From positions 1 through 45,829 of the forward strand of contig NZ_BBQH01000047.1 in assembly GCF_018397995.1 (NCBI RefSeq): DNA of 45,829 nucleotides. The letters are read 5' to 3'. The notes below the pieces were generated by a model that searched no databases, was not told where the DNA came from, and saw only the letters and a program-made list of their open reading frames with translations. Positions 6,780 to 14,378 of the stretch are shown piece by piece. Position numbers and translations under genes: made by a program. This stretch comes from Rhizomonospora bruguierae. GTDB lineage: Bacteria; Actinomycetota; Actinomycetes; Mycobacteriales; Micromonosporaceae. Position 1 is the first letter of the stretch. Each line of letters opens with the position of its first letter.

Positions 6780-8498
6780 TCAGGCCGCCGGTCGCCGGGT
6801 GGGCGCCGGCGTCAGCAGCTTCTGGTCCCGGACCACCGACACCGACAGGGTCTTGTACCCGACCTTGTCGAACAGCACGGTCATCCGCTCGCCGTCCTCG
6901 TACCGCAGCACCAGGCCGTGGCCCCACTCGGCGTGCCGCACCGTGCTGTGCACGGGGAACGGCCCGTCGGCGGACTCGGGCGTCGCCTGCGCCTCGCCGT
7001 TGGCGCAGTTGTCGCAGTGCCCGCACCGGTGTCGCAGCCGGTCGCCGAAGTAGGCGAGCAGCGACTGGGCCCGGCACTGCCGGGTTTCGGCGTGGTACCG
7101 CATCATATCGACCCGACTGTCCTGAATCGCCTGGTACCGCGCGGACTCGGCGATCGCCAGCCGGGCGGCGTCGCGCGGCATGGGCGCGTACGGCGGGCAC
7201 CGGTACCTGCCCTTCGGCGTGGGCAGCGCGGCGCCCACCTGTTCCAGCAGCCCCAGCAGGTGGCCCAGCTTGCGGGCGCCGAGCCCGGTCCGCTCGCGCA
7301 GTTCGCCCTTGCCGACCGGGCCGGCGTGCAGGGCGCCGGCCAGCCGCGCCAGATCCTCCTCGTCGGCGGTGCCGGCGTTGAAGTACCGCTGCAGACCCAC
7401 GTCCTCGGCGCGGTAGAGCAGCAGCGTGCGGGCCGGCGCGCCGTCCCGCCCGGCCCGCCCGATCTCCTGGAAGTAGCTGTCCGGCGAGTCGGGCAGCGCG
7501 GCGTGTGCCACGAAGCGGATGTTCGGCTTGTCGATACCCATGCCGAACGCGGAGGTCGCCACCATGATCGGGACCCGGTCGGCGAGGAAGTCCGCGTGCC
7601 GGCGCGCGCGCTCGCCGGCCGCCATCCCGCCGTGGTACGCCCCGGCGGGGTGGCCGGCCGCGCTCAGCCGCCCGGCCAGGTCCTCGGCGGCCCGGCGGGT
7701 GGGCACGTAGACGATGCCCGGCCGCTCGCCGCCGTCCAGCAGCGCCAGCAGCCGCCGCCACCGGTAGTCCTCGTCGGGGCAGTGGGCCGCCTCCAGGAAC
7801 AGGTTCGGCCGGTCCAGCGCGCCGATCACCACCCGGGGGCGGTGCAGGTGCAGCCGGTCCACGATGTCGTCGCGGACCGGCGGGGAGGCGGTGGCGGTCA
7901 GCGCCGCGATCGGCGGCCGGCCCAACTGCTCGATGAGGTGCCCCAGGGTCAGGTAGTCGGGGCGGAAGTCGTGGCCCCACGTGGAGATGCAGTGTGCCTC
8001 GTCCACCGCGACCAGGCCCGGCTTCAGCGCGCGCACCCGGTCGAGGCGTCCCGGGTCGCTGAGCTGCTCCGGGGTGATGAACAGGAAGCGGGCCCGGCCC
8101 TCGCGCACCTCGACCAGCGCGGCCTCGCGCTGCGTCGGCGTCTCGGCCGAGCTGAGCCGCACGGCGCGCAGCCGCGGGTCGCGCCGCTCGTTGAGCGCGG
8201 CGATCTGGTCCTGCTGGAGCGCGAGCAGCGGGCAGATCACCACCGTGGGCCCGGTCAGCAGGGTGGCCGGCACCTGGTAGATCGCCGACTTGCCGGCGCC
8301 GGTGGGCAGCACGACCAGGGCGTCCCGCCGGCGGAGCAGGGCGCGCATCGCGGCCAGTTGGCCGGGGCGCAGGGACCGCCACCCGAAGTGGCGGCGGGCG
8401 GCGCCGCGGAGGCGCGCGAAGGTGGGCAGCAGCTTGTTCATCGCCGGGCCGAAGTACCCGGCCGGCGGTACCGGCAAACCCGTCCCGGCCATCCACAT
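6780..8498 (-). CDS. recQ: RecQ-family ATP-dependent DNA helicase with Tudor/SH3-like tail
   Basis: 572 aa. Superfamily 2 motifs are clear: Walker A PTGAGKS (65-71), DEAH (166-169), TATASP, and motif VI QEIGRAGRDG (344-353). Cysteines 475, 492, 495 and 498 form the RecQ zinc site (CGHCDNC). There is no typical winged-helix RQC or HRDC domain after it. Instead residues ~514-562 (VRHAEWGHGLVLRYEDGERM, then VLFDKVGYKTLSV) resemble the Tudor-like C-terminal domain of UvrD/PcrA. RecQ unwinds forked and recombination intermediates 3'-5'. The gene starts 25 bases after the LLM oxidoreductase stop on the same strand, with GGGAG just upstream. In-frame Met20 is an alternative start. Confidence 0.93.
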   Translation of the reverse strand: MWMAGTGLPVPPAGYFGPAMNKLLPTFARLRGAARRHFGWRSLRPGQLAAMRALLRRRDALVVLPTGAGKSAIYQVPATLLTGPTVVICPLLALQQDQIAALNERRDPRLRAVRLSSAETPTQREAALVEVREGRARFLFITPEQLSDPGRLDRVRALKPGLVAVDEAHCISTWGHDFRPDYLTLGHLIEQLGRPPIAALTATASPPVRDDIVDRLHLHRPRVVIGALDRPNLFLEAAHCPDEDYRWRRLLALLDGGERPGIVYVPTRRAAEDLAGRLSAAGHPAGAYHGGMAAGERARRHADFLADRVPIMVATSAFGMGIDKPNIRFVAHAALPDSPDSYFQEIGRAGRDGAPARTLLLYRAEDVGLQRYFNAGTADEEDLARLAGALHAGPVGKGELRERTGLGARKLGHLLGLLEQVGAALPTPKGRYRCPPYAPMPRDAARLAIAESARYQAIQDSRVDMMRYHAETRQCRAQSLLAYFGDRLRHRCGHCDNCANGEAQATPESADGPFPVHSTVRHAEWGHGLVLRYEDGERMTVLFDKVGYKTLSVSVVRDQKLLTPAPTRRPAA

Positions 8499-8523
8499 CG
8501 GACTCCCGGCGGCCCGGGTCGCG

Positions 8524-9471
8524 TTAGAGGGCCGGGAGGACGTGCTTGGCGTACATCGAGAAGAAGCCGTCGAGGTTCGGCCCGGTGTTGGCGACGTAGA
8601 CCTCGTCGAAGCCGGCCGCGGCGTACCTGCCGATCATCTCGCGCTGCCGGTCCGGGTCCGGGCCGCAGACGAAGAACTCCTTCATCGCCTCCGGCCGGAC
8701 CAGCCTGCTCGCCTGCTCGAAGTGGCGGGGGGAGGGCAGCACCTGGGACAGCTCGCCGGGCAGCCCGGCGTGCGGCCACTTCTCGTACGCCAGGCGGGCG
8801 CCCTCGTCCTCGCTGTCGGCGTACGCCGCCTTGAAGCCCGCCTGGGCCACCTTGCCGGCGCCGCCCGACGACCGGAACCCGCGCACCAGGTCCGCGTCGG
8901 GCAGCACGCTGATGTACCCGTCGCCGATCCGCCCGGCCAGCTCGACCGACTTGGACCCGAAGGCGGAGACGTAGACCGGCGGCGGCTCGTCCGGCAGCGT
9001 GTAGACGCGCGCCTGCTCCACCACGTAGTGCTCGCCGTGGTGGGTGACGAAGTCGCCGGTCCACAGCGCGCGCATCACCTCGACGGCCTCTTCGAGCATC
9101 CGCAGCCGGATCCCGGCGGACGGCCACGCGCCGCCGAGGATGTGTTCATTCAGCGCCTCGCCGGTGCCCACCCCGAGCCGGAACCGCCCGCCGGTGAGCA
9201 CCGCGCTGGTCGCCGCCGCCTGGGCGATCACCGCCGGGTGGACGCGCACCGTCGGGCAGGTCACCGAGGTGGTGATCGGCAGGCGTACCGCCTGGCTCAG
9301 CGCGCCGATCATCGACCAGACGAACGCGCTCTGCCCCTGCGCATCGTTCCACGGGTGGTAGTGGTCGGCGATCCACAGCGCGGTGAAGCCGGCCGCCTCC
9401 GCGGCGCGCGCCTGCTCCAGCAGCTCGGCCGGGGTGTACTCCTCACAGGAGAGGTGGTAACCGATGCGCAT
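8524..9471 (-). CDS. LLM-class F420-dependent oxidoreductase
   Basis: 315 aa luciferase-like TIM-barrel protein (MRIGYHLSCEEYTPAELLEQ at the start, GLGVGTGEALNEHI-type motif in the middle, VSAFGSKSVELAGRIGDG near 180). The ADHYHPW and GTGEALNEH signatures match the F420-dependent glucose-6-phosphate dehydrogenase-like subgroup (TIGR03557 type). The substrate cannot be read from sequence. ATG 9471 is the conserved start; the in-frame upstream extension is Arg-rich and overlaps the regulator. It lies between the MarR-like gene (28-base gap) and recQ (25-base gap), so the three probably share a transcript. Confidence 0.88.
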   Translation of the reverse strand: MRIGYHLSCEEYTPAELLEQARAAEAAGFTALWIADHYHPWNDAQGQSAFVWSMIGALSQAVRLPITTSVTCPTVRVHPAVIAQAAATSAVLTGGRFRLGVGTGEALNEHILGGAWPSAGIRLRMLEEAVEVMRALWTGDFVTHHGEHYVVEQARVYTLPDEPPPVYVSAFGSKSVELAGRIGDGYISVLPDADLVRGFRSSGGAGKVAQAGFKAAYADSEDEGARLAYEKWPHAGLPGELSQVLPSPRHFEQASRLVRPEAMKEFFVCGPDPDRQREMIGRYAAAGFDEVYVANTGPNLDGFFSMYAKHVLPAL

Positions 9472-9499
9472 GCCCGGCTCATACCCAGGCCGCCTGCGG

Positions 9500-10174
9500 C
9501 TATGCGCGACCGGCCGTCGGCCCGCCCCGCGTCGGCCCGCCCCGCGTCGGCCCGCTCGGCGCCGGCTCGTTCTGCGCCGGCTCGTTCTGCGCCGGCTCGG
9601 CCTCCGGGCAGCGCAGACGTAGCTCCCGGTGCCCGAACGGGCGGTCAACCAGCCAGCAGTGGTGCGGCGAGTCGCTGCCGGTGTGCCGGTACCCGTCGAA
9701 GAAGCGGCAGGTGACGCACAGCTTCAAGACCGGGATCTGCCCCTGCTGCTGCAACCGGCGGATGTGGCCGGTCACCACCCCGAGCAGCCGGCGCTGGTGG
9801 GCTTCGTCCAGGTTGTGCAGCTCCGCGAGCAGGTCCGCCGCCCAGTTCAGCAGTTCCGGCGGCTGCCGGCGGCCGGACTCGGTGAGCCGGATCCGCACCT
9901 GCGACGGCGCGTACGAGGGCGCCGGTTCGATCTGGACGGCCCCCTCTTTGACCAGTGTGGACACCGCGGCCAGCAGGTCGCGGCGGGTCATGCCCAGATC
10001 CTGCGCGAGGTCGGTCAGCGGGTAGACCTCCCGGCGCCGGCTGAGCACCAGCAGCACCTGCTGCTGGGCGAGGGTCCGCTCCAGCCCGGCGGCGCCGCCG
10101 CCGGCGGCGTGCACGGCCACGGCAACCCGGGCCAGTCCGGCGGCCAGCTGCCGGCCGAGGGGCTCCAGTTCCAC
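9500..10174 (-). CDS. MarR-type winged-helix regulator with Cys/His module
   Basis: 224 aa. Residues ~32-102 form a MarR-like winged helix (LAQDLGMTRRDLLAAVSTLVKEGAVQI). It is followed by a helical segment and a compact Cys/His cluster: Cys153 and Cys156 (CVTC), His164, His171-His172-Cys173 and Cys189, likely binding a metal or sensing redox state (inference). The C-terminal ~35 residues are low-complexity pentapeptide repeats (AQNEP, RGGPT). It is first in a presumed operon with the LLM oxidoreductase and recQ. The start is ATG 10174 (MELEPLGRQLA), after GTGGGAGACC upstream. Confidence 0.82.
   Translation of the reverse strand: MELEPLGRQLAAGLARVAVAVHAAGGGAAGLERTLAQQQVLLVLSRRREVYPLTDLAQDLGMTRRDLLAAVSTLVKEGAVQIEPAPSYAPSQVRIRLTESGRRQPPELLNWAADLLAELHNLDEAHQRRLLGVVTGHIRRLQQQGQIPVLKLCVTCRFFDGYRHTGSDSPHHCWLVDRPFGHRELRLRCPEAEPAQNEPAQNEPAPSGPTRGGPTRGGPTAGRA
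9516..9600 (-). repeat. Two sets of 15-bp tandem repeats at the 3' end of the MarR-like gene
   Basis: On the plus strand GTCGGCCCGCCCCGC occurs at 9516-9530 and 9531-9545 with a partial third copy. GCCGGCTCGTTCTGC occurs at 9561-9575 and 9576-9590, again with a partial third copy. The period preserves frame and encodes the RGGPT and AQNEP pentapeptides. Confidence 0.8.
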
Positions 10175-10270
10175 GGTCTCCCACCTTCTGCCGCCGGTGC
10201 GGGGGAAGCGGGCGCCAGGTTACCGGAGTGTTGCCGGGAGTGAATGTCCGCTGAACGACAGCCGGTGCGT

Positions 10271-10309
10271 GACTATCTTCTTGCGGAATCGCGACTACTT
10301 CTTGCGGAA
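10271..10309 (-). repeat. Imperfect direct repeat duplicating the last codons and stop of the small membrane gene
   Basis: GACTATCTTCTTGCGGAA (10271-10288) and GACTACTTCTTGCGGAA (10293-10309) differ by one base insertion and are offset by 22 bp. The copy at 10293 carries the gene's final Phe-Arg-Lys-Lys codons and stop, so the other copy is a duplicated 3' end. Confidence 0.55.
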
Positions 10310-10417
10310 CATGGACCGGATCGCGACCACGATGATCAGGATGCCGATGATGCCGCCGACCACGCCGACGCCCGGGATCTCGTTCCACGGCCGGTCGGCC
10401 GCGAGGATCGCTGCCAT
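10295..10417 (-). CDS. 40-aa single-span membrane protein
   Basis: ATG 10417 opens a 40-codon frame: a short polar N-terminus with DRPWNEIPG, one membrane helix (VGVVGGIIGILIIVVAIRSM) and a basic end FRKK, an inside-positive topology. The in-frame upstream extension to 10654 looks non-coding and overlaps the divergent promoter region. The ribosome site is weak. The clean hydrophobic span and charge pattern support a real small protein; I know no assigned function. Confidence 0.6.
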   Translation of the reverse strand: MAAILAADRPWNEIPGVGVVGGIIGILIIVVAIRSMFRKK

Positions 10418-10470
10418 GCCGGCACTGTAGTCGCCGCGGCCGATTCCACCGCTTCGCGGAAGGCGGGGTG

Positions 10471-10501
10471 TCCGCCGGTTCCCCCGATGGGGACCGGCGG
10501 A
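10471..10501. promoter_or_regulatory. Hairpin in the divergent region before eboE
   Basis: TCCGCCGGTTCCCC (10471-10484) pairs with GGGGACCGGCGGA (10489-10501) with one bulged T. It ends at the T-A-G-C-A-T hexamer at 10502-10507, a possible -10. The same 13-mer CGGATAGCATCGG occurs before thrS (24557-24569). It could be an operator-like dyad or the terminator of an unseen upstream transcript. Confidence 0.35.
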
Positions 10502-10652
10502 TAGCATCGGCGCGTCCCCCTGATGAACCGGCGGAAAACCCCGCACCCGCGGCGGTTCTCGGATCCATCGATGGTCACGATGATCCGAACCGGTCACCGG
10601 CGCGTACTGGGTGGCAACGAGTAGTCGGCACGAGCGCTGCGGAGGCGGTTGC

Positions 10653-11828
10653 ATGCGGCTGCGACACCCCGACGGGCAGACCGTCCACCTCGGCTACTGC
10701 ACGAACGTGCACCCGGCGGAGGACCTGACCGGGATCCTCGCCCAGCTCGACGCGACCGCGGTGCCCGCCCGCGAGCGGCTCGACGCCGACGTGCTGGGGC
10801 TCGGGCTGTGGCTGCCCGCGCCACTGGCCGCGGGCCTGGCCGCCAGCAGCACCCGCCGCGCCAAGCTGCGCCGCGAGCTGGCCGTCCGGGGGCTCGAGGT
10901 GGTCACCCTCAACGGCAGCCCGTACCGGGGTTTCCAGACCGACGGCGCGAAGGCCGAGGCGTACCGGCCGGACTGGACCAGCCCGCGGCGGCTGGAGTAC
11001 ACCCTGGACCTGGCCCGGGTCCTGGCCGACCTGCTGCCCGACGACGCGGTGCGGGGATCGGTCAGCACGATGCCGCTGGGCTGGCGGGAGCCGTGGGGCG
11101 CCGCCGAGGACGCCGCGGTCCGCCGCCAGCTGGACGACCTGACCAAGGGCCTGGGCGACGTGGTGTGGCAGACCGGCCGGGCCGTGCGGGTCGGCTTCGA
11201 GCCGGGCCCGGGCTGCGTGGTGGAGACCACCGCCCAGGCGGTCGCGCACCTGACCCAGGTGGACACCGACGTGATCGGCGTCTGCCTCGACCTGGCCCAC
11301 CTGGCCTGCGCCTGGGAGCGCCCGGAGGACGCGCTGCGCCGGGTTCTGGAGGCGGGCCTGCCCGTGGTGGCCGTGCAACTGTCCGCCGCGATCGAGGTGG
11401 CGGAGCCCGGCACGGCGGCGGCCACCCTCGCCGGCTTCGCGGAGCCCCGCTTCCTGCACCACGTGCGGGGGCCGGCCGGCCCGGTCGCCGACGACCTGCC
11501 CGCCGCGCTCGCCCAGGCGGACGCCGCGACCGGCGGCCCGTGGCGGGTCCACTTCCACGTGCCGCTGCACGCCACCCTGCCCGCCCCGCTGACCACCACC
11601 ACCCCGGTGCTGCGGGAGGGCCTCGCCGCCCTCCTCGGTCGGGGCGCGGCGGGCTGCGATCACCTGGTGGTGGACACCTACACCTGGAACGTGCTGCCCG
11701 GGCAGTTCCGCCCGGCGGGTCCGGGGGCCCTGGCCCGGGGGATCGCCGAGGAGCTGCGCTACGCCCGCGAGGAACTGGTCTCGCTCGGGCTGACCCCGGT
11801 GGACCGGTCGGCGGTCGAGATCCCGTAG
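10653..11828 (+). CDS. eboE: EboE-like TIM-barrel protein (metabolite traffic protein family)
   Basis: 391 aa. The N-terminus HLGYCTNVHPAEDLTGIL, the phrase LNGSPYRGFQ, and GVCLDLAHLACAWE near 215 are characteristic of EboE, a xylose-isomerase-like TIM-barrel protein of ebo (EDB) clusters, which in cyanobacteria and some bacteria export scytonemin-like or terpenoid metabolites. ATG 10653 has GGAGG about 9 bases upstream. None of the partner genes (eboA-D, F, the UbiA-like prenyltransferase) is in the window, so this copy looks orphaned and its local role is unknown. It converges on a GNAT gene across a shared terminator. Confidence 0.78.
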   Translation: MRLRHPDGQTVHLGYCTNVHPAEDLTGILAQLDATAVPARERLDADVLGLGLWLPAPLAAGLAASSTRRAKLRRELAVRGLEVVTLNGSPYRGFQTDGAKAEAYRPDWTSPRRLEYTLDLARVLADLLPDDAVRGSVSTMPLGWREPWGAAEDAAVRRQLDDLTKGLGDVVWQTGRAVRVGFEPGPGCVVETTAQAVAHLTQVDTDVIGVCLDLAHLACAWERPEDALRRVLEAGLPVVAVQLSAAIEVAEPGTAAATLAGFAEPRFLHHVRGPAGPVADDLPAALAQADAATGGPWRVHFHVPLHATLPAPLTTTTPVLREGLAALLGRGAAGCDHLVVDTYTWNVLPGQFRPAGPGALARGIAEELRYAREELVSLGLTPVDRSAVEIP

Positions 11829-11832
11829 CCGG

Positions 11833-11855
11833 GGCCGGCTAGCGACTAGCCGGCC
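11833..11855. terminator. Bidirectional terminator between eboE and the GNAT gene
   Basis: GGCCGGCTAG (11833-11842), loop CGA, CTAGCCGGCC (11846-11855). This is a perfect 10-bp stem directly after the eboE stop; the GNAT stop codon lies inside its right arm. Confidence 0.7.
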
Positions 11856-12127
11856 AGCAGGTCCGCGTACTCGGGGTTGCGGTCGATCACCTCCGCCACG
11901 AACGGGCAGTTCGGCACCACCTTGGTCCCGCGCCGGCGCACGTCGTCCAGCGCGCCGCGGACCAGCACGGTGCCCAGGCCGCGCCCGCGCACGGTCGGGT
12001 CCGTCTCGGCGTGGACGAAGACCAGCGCCTCGGCGGTGGGGCGGTAGTCCACGAAGCCGACGAGGTCGTCGCCGGCCCGCCCCTCGTAGCGGCTGGCCGC
12101 CGGGTTGTCCGTCACCACGATGTCCAT
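11846..12127 (-). CDS. Small GNAT-family N-acetyltransferase (YjdJ/Gtn10 type)
   Basis: 93 aa, the short GNAT form that lacks the N-terminal helices. It shows GFVDYRP, VHAETDPTVRGRGLGTVLVRGAL (the acetyl-CoA binding R/Q-x-x-G-x-G/A loop is RGRGLG) and the family ending KVVPNCPFVAEVIDRNPEY. Such proteins acetylate unknown small substrates. It is convergent with eboE and its stop lies in the terminator stem. The upstream ~320 bases hold no gene. Confidence 0.88.
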   Translation of the reverse strand: MDIVVTDNPAASRYEGRAGDDLVGFVDYRPTAEALVFVHAETDPTVRGRGLGTVLVRGALDDVRRRGTKVVPNCPFVAEVIDRNPEYADLLAG

Positions 12128-12448
12128 GCCGCCAAGCTAGTCCGCCGGTCGCCGGTTCGTCGGGGACGCGCGCCCGCGACGCTCCTACGGTCGCCGGGGT
12201 GTGGCACGCGTGGCGGGGTTTGCCGCCCGGTGCGGCGGCTGGCGCGGTGGAGGCGCTGCGCGGCGGCGGCGCGGTGGAGGCGCTGCGCGGCGGCCGGCGC
12301 AGCGGAGGCGTCGCGCTGCGGCCGGCCGCAGCACAGGTGTCGTGCGGTGCCGGCGCGGCGAAGGCGTCGCCGGGAAATGTCCCGTTGACCGGTCCCGTGG
12401 AACGTCCACGCGAGTAGCGTGACCGTTACTCCGGTCGAGGAGGGACGC
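12128..12448. other. Gene-free interval with degenerate 27-bp repeats
   Basis: This 321-base gap between divergent genes contains two identical 27-bp units (12241-12294) and decayed copies after them. A 72-codon frame (12199-12417) covers them but encodes only Ala/Gly/Arg repeats and has no ribosome site. A TTGACC hexamer near 12384 may be part of the dehydrogenase promoter, although I see no well-spaced -10. Confidence 0.5.
12241..12294 (+). repeat. Exact tandem duplication of a 27-bp GC-rich unit
   Basis: Units 12241-12267 and 12268-12294 are identical (GGCGCGGTGGAGGCGCTGCG followed by CGGCGGC). A third degenerate copy follows at about 12296. Confidence 0.8.
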
Positions 12449-13537
12449 ATGGCACACGAGGTACGAGCGGTCCTGTCCCGAACCAGGGACGCGCCCGTGA
12501 CGGTGGAGACGATCCTGGTGCCCGACCCGGGGCCCGGTGAGGCGCTGGTCCGGGTGCTGGCGTGCGGGGTCTGCCACACCGATCTGCACTACCGCGAGGG
12601 CGGCATCGGCGACGAGTTCCCCTACCTGTTGGGGCACGAGGCGGCCGGCACGGTGGAGGCGGTCGGCCCCGGCGTGACCGGCGTGGCGCCCGGCGACTTC
12701 GTCATTCTCAACTGGCGGGCGGTGTGCGGGCAGTGCCGCGCCTGCCTGCGCGGCCGCCCCTGGTACTGCTTCGACACGCACAACGCGAGGCAGCGGATGA
12801 CGCTGCCGGACGGCACGCCGCTGGCCCCCGCGCTGGGCATCGGCGCGTTCGCCGAGCGCACGCTCGTCGCCGCCGGGCAGTGCACCAGGGTGGACCCACA
12901 GGCCCCGGCCACCGTCGCCGGCCTGCTGGGGTGCGGGGTGATGGCGGGGCTCGGTGCCGCGATCAACACCGGCGCCGTGGGCCGGGGGGATTCGGTGGCG
13001 GTGTTCGGCTGCGGCGGGGTCGGCTGCGCCGCCGTCGCGGGCGCGGCCCTGGCCGGCGCCACCACGATCGTCGCCGTGGACGTGGACGACCGGAAGCTCG
13101 GCTGGGCGCGCGAGTTCGGCGCCACGCACACGGTGAACTCGCTCCAGACCGACCCGGTCGCGGCGGTCCGGGCCGTCACCGGTGGCTTCGGCGCCGACGT
13201 GGCCATCGAGGCGGTGGGGCTGCCCGAGGTGTACTCGCAGGCGTTCTACGCGCGGGATCTGGCCGGCACCGTGGTGCTGGTCGGGGTGCCGCGGCCGGAG
13301 ATGACGCTGACCCTGCCGTTCCTGGACGTGTTCGGCCGCGGCGGCGCCCTCAAGTCCTCCTGGTACGGCGACTGCCTGCCCAGCCGCGACTTTCCCACCC
13401 TCATCGCCCTGTACCGGCAGGGCCGGCTCCCGCTGGACCGGTTCGTCACCGCAACGGTGGGTCTGGACGGCGTGGAGGAGGCGTTCGCGGCGATGTCCCG
13501 GGGCGGGGTGCTGCGGTCGGTGGTGGTGCTCGACTGA
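12449..13537 (+). CDS. mscR: S-(hydroxymethyl)mycothiol dehydrogenase (mycothiol-dependent formaldehyde dehydrogenase)
   Basis: 362 aa zinc-dependent medium-chain alcohol dehydrogenase. The catalytic zinc ligands are Cys42 (GVCHTDL) and His63 (LGHEAAG). The structural zinc cluster is Cys93, 96, 99 and 107, and the NAD site is GCGGVG. Long stretches such as [16 protein letters not shown] and [14 protein letters not shown] match the mycobacterial mycothiol enzyme. It oxidises the formaldehyde-mycothiol adduct (and can reduce S-nitrosomycothiol) in the cytosol. AGGAGG lies 7 bases before ATG 12449. The metallo-hydrolase that often follows this gene in actinobacteria is not present. Confidence 0.93.
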   Translation: MAHEVRAVLSRTRDAPVTVETILVPDPGPGEALVRVLACGVCHTDLHYREGGIGDEFPYLLGHEAAGTVEAVGPGVTGVAPGDFVILNWRAVCGQCRACLRGRPWYCFDTHNARQRMTLPDGTPLAPALGIGAFAERTLVAAGQCTRVDPQAPATVAGLLGCGVMAGLGAAINTGAVGRGDSVAVFGCGGVGCAAVAGAALAGATTIVAVDVDDRKLGWAREFGATHTVNSLQTDPVAAVRAVTGGFGADVAIEAVGLPEVYSQAFYARDLAGTVVLVGVPRPEMTLTLPFLDVFGRGGALKSSWYGDCLPSRDFPTLIALYRQGRLPLDRFVTATVGLDGVEEAFAAMSRGGVLRSVVVLD

Positions 13538-13617
13538 CCCGGTGCGACGGCCGGTCCACGCAGGGTTGACCCCCGGGCGAACGGGGCACTAACCCGGCAA
13601 GGCGGAAGGAGACGACG

Positions 13618-14049
13618 ATGACACACGTCGTGGACAGGCGCCCGGCGCCGCCGGTCGGCGAGCAATCGACCGCCGAACTGGTGCAGCGGGCCAGCGAGCA
13701 GTTCAGCAAGCTGGTGCGCGACGAGTTGGCGCTAGCCAAGGAGGAGCTGACCGAGCGGGGCAAGCACGCCGGCCTCGGTGTGGGCCTGTTCGGCGGCGGG
13801 GGACTGGTCGCGCTCTTCGGGATGGGGGCGTTGGTGGCCGCCGTCATCCTGGCGCTGGCGATCGTCCTGCCCGGCTGGGCCGCCGCGCTGATCGTCGCCG
13901 CGCTGCTGTTCGGCGTCGCCGGGGTGCTCGCGCTGGTGGGCCGCAGCCAGGTGCGGCAGGCGTCGCCGCCGCAGCCGTCGGAGGCGGTGTCCAACGTGCG
14001 GGCCGACGTGGACACCGTGCGGGCCGCGGTTCGGGATGGGAGGCGTTGA
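13618..14049 (+). CDS. Holin-like membrane protein (Phage_holin_3_6/DUF1469 type)
   Basis: 143 aa. The N-terminal amphipathic helix (STAELVQRASEQFSKLVRDE, then LALAKEELTERGK) is typical of the actinobacterial putative holin-X family. It is followed by two membrane helices (about 50-75 and 80-105) and a polar tail. Despite the family name it is chromosomal and probably an envelope-stress or membrane-organising protein, not a phage lysis holin (inference). GGAAGGAG precedes ATG 13618. Its stop overlaps the next start, making it first gene of a three-gene coupled set. Confidence 0.85.
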   Translation: MTHVVDRRPAPPVGEQSTAELVQRASEQFSKLVRDELALAKEELTERGKHAGLGVGLFGGGGLVALFGMGALVAAVILALAIVLPGWAAALIVAALLFGVAGVLALVGRSQVRQASPPQPSEAVSNVRADVDTVRAAVRDGRR

Positions 14050-14378
14050 TGACGCAGGGGGGTGGGGTGGCCAGCCCGCGCTCGTCCAACGGAAGCGCGG
14101 AGGCGCTCCGCGAGGAGATCCGGCAGACCCGGGCCGAACTTGGCGAGACCGTGCAGGCGCTGGCCGCCCGGGCGGACGTGAAGGCCCGGGTGAGGGAGTC
14201 GGCGGAGCAGACCAAGGACCGGCTCCGCACCCAGGCGATACACGCGGCCGAGCAGGCCCGGGTTTCCGCGTCCGAGGCCCGTGATCTGGCCCGGCGCAGC
14301 CCGGTGCCGTGGTTCGCCCTGGCCGGTGCCGCCGCCGTGCTCGCGCTGGTTGTCGCGCTGCGGGGCAGGCGCGGGTGA
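14049..14378 (+). CDS. DUF3618 protein
   Basis: 109 aa. Residues ~20-40 (REEIRQTRAELGETVQALAA) are the DUF3618 signature, followed by a coiled-coil-like region of Lys, Arg and Glu and one C-terminal membrane helix (VPWFALAGAAAVLALVVAL). ATG 14049 overlaps the upstream stop (TGATG). DUF3618 proteins commonly sit beside holin-X-like and DUF4235 genes in actinobacteria; the function is unknown. The topology suggests a cytosolic helix tethered to the membrane. Confidence 0.88.
   Translation: MTQGGGVASPRSSNGSAEALREEIRQTRAELGETVQALAARADVKARVRESAEQTKDRLRTQAIHAAEQARVSASEARDLARRSPVPWFALAGAAAVLALVVALRGRRG

Noticed and set aside
12199-12417. Possible 72-codon gene over the 27-bp repeats
   Set aside because: It has no ribosome site, simple repeat-derived composition, and decaying repeat copies.
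13618-14049. Holin-like gene as evidence for a prophage
   Set aside because: No other phage genes are present; this family is common on actinobacterial chromosomes beside DUF3618 and DUF4235.
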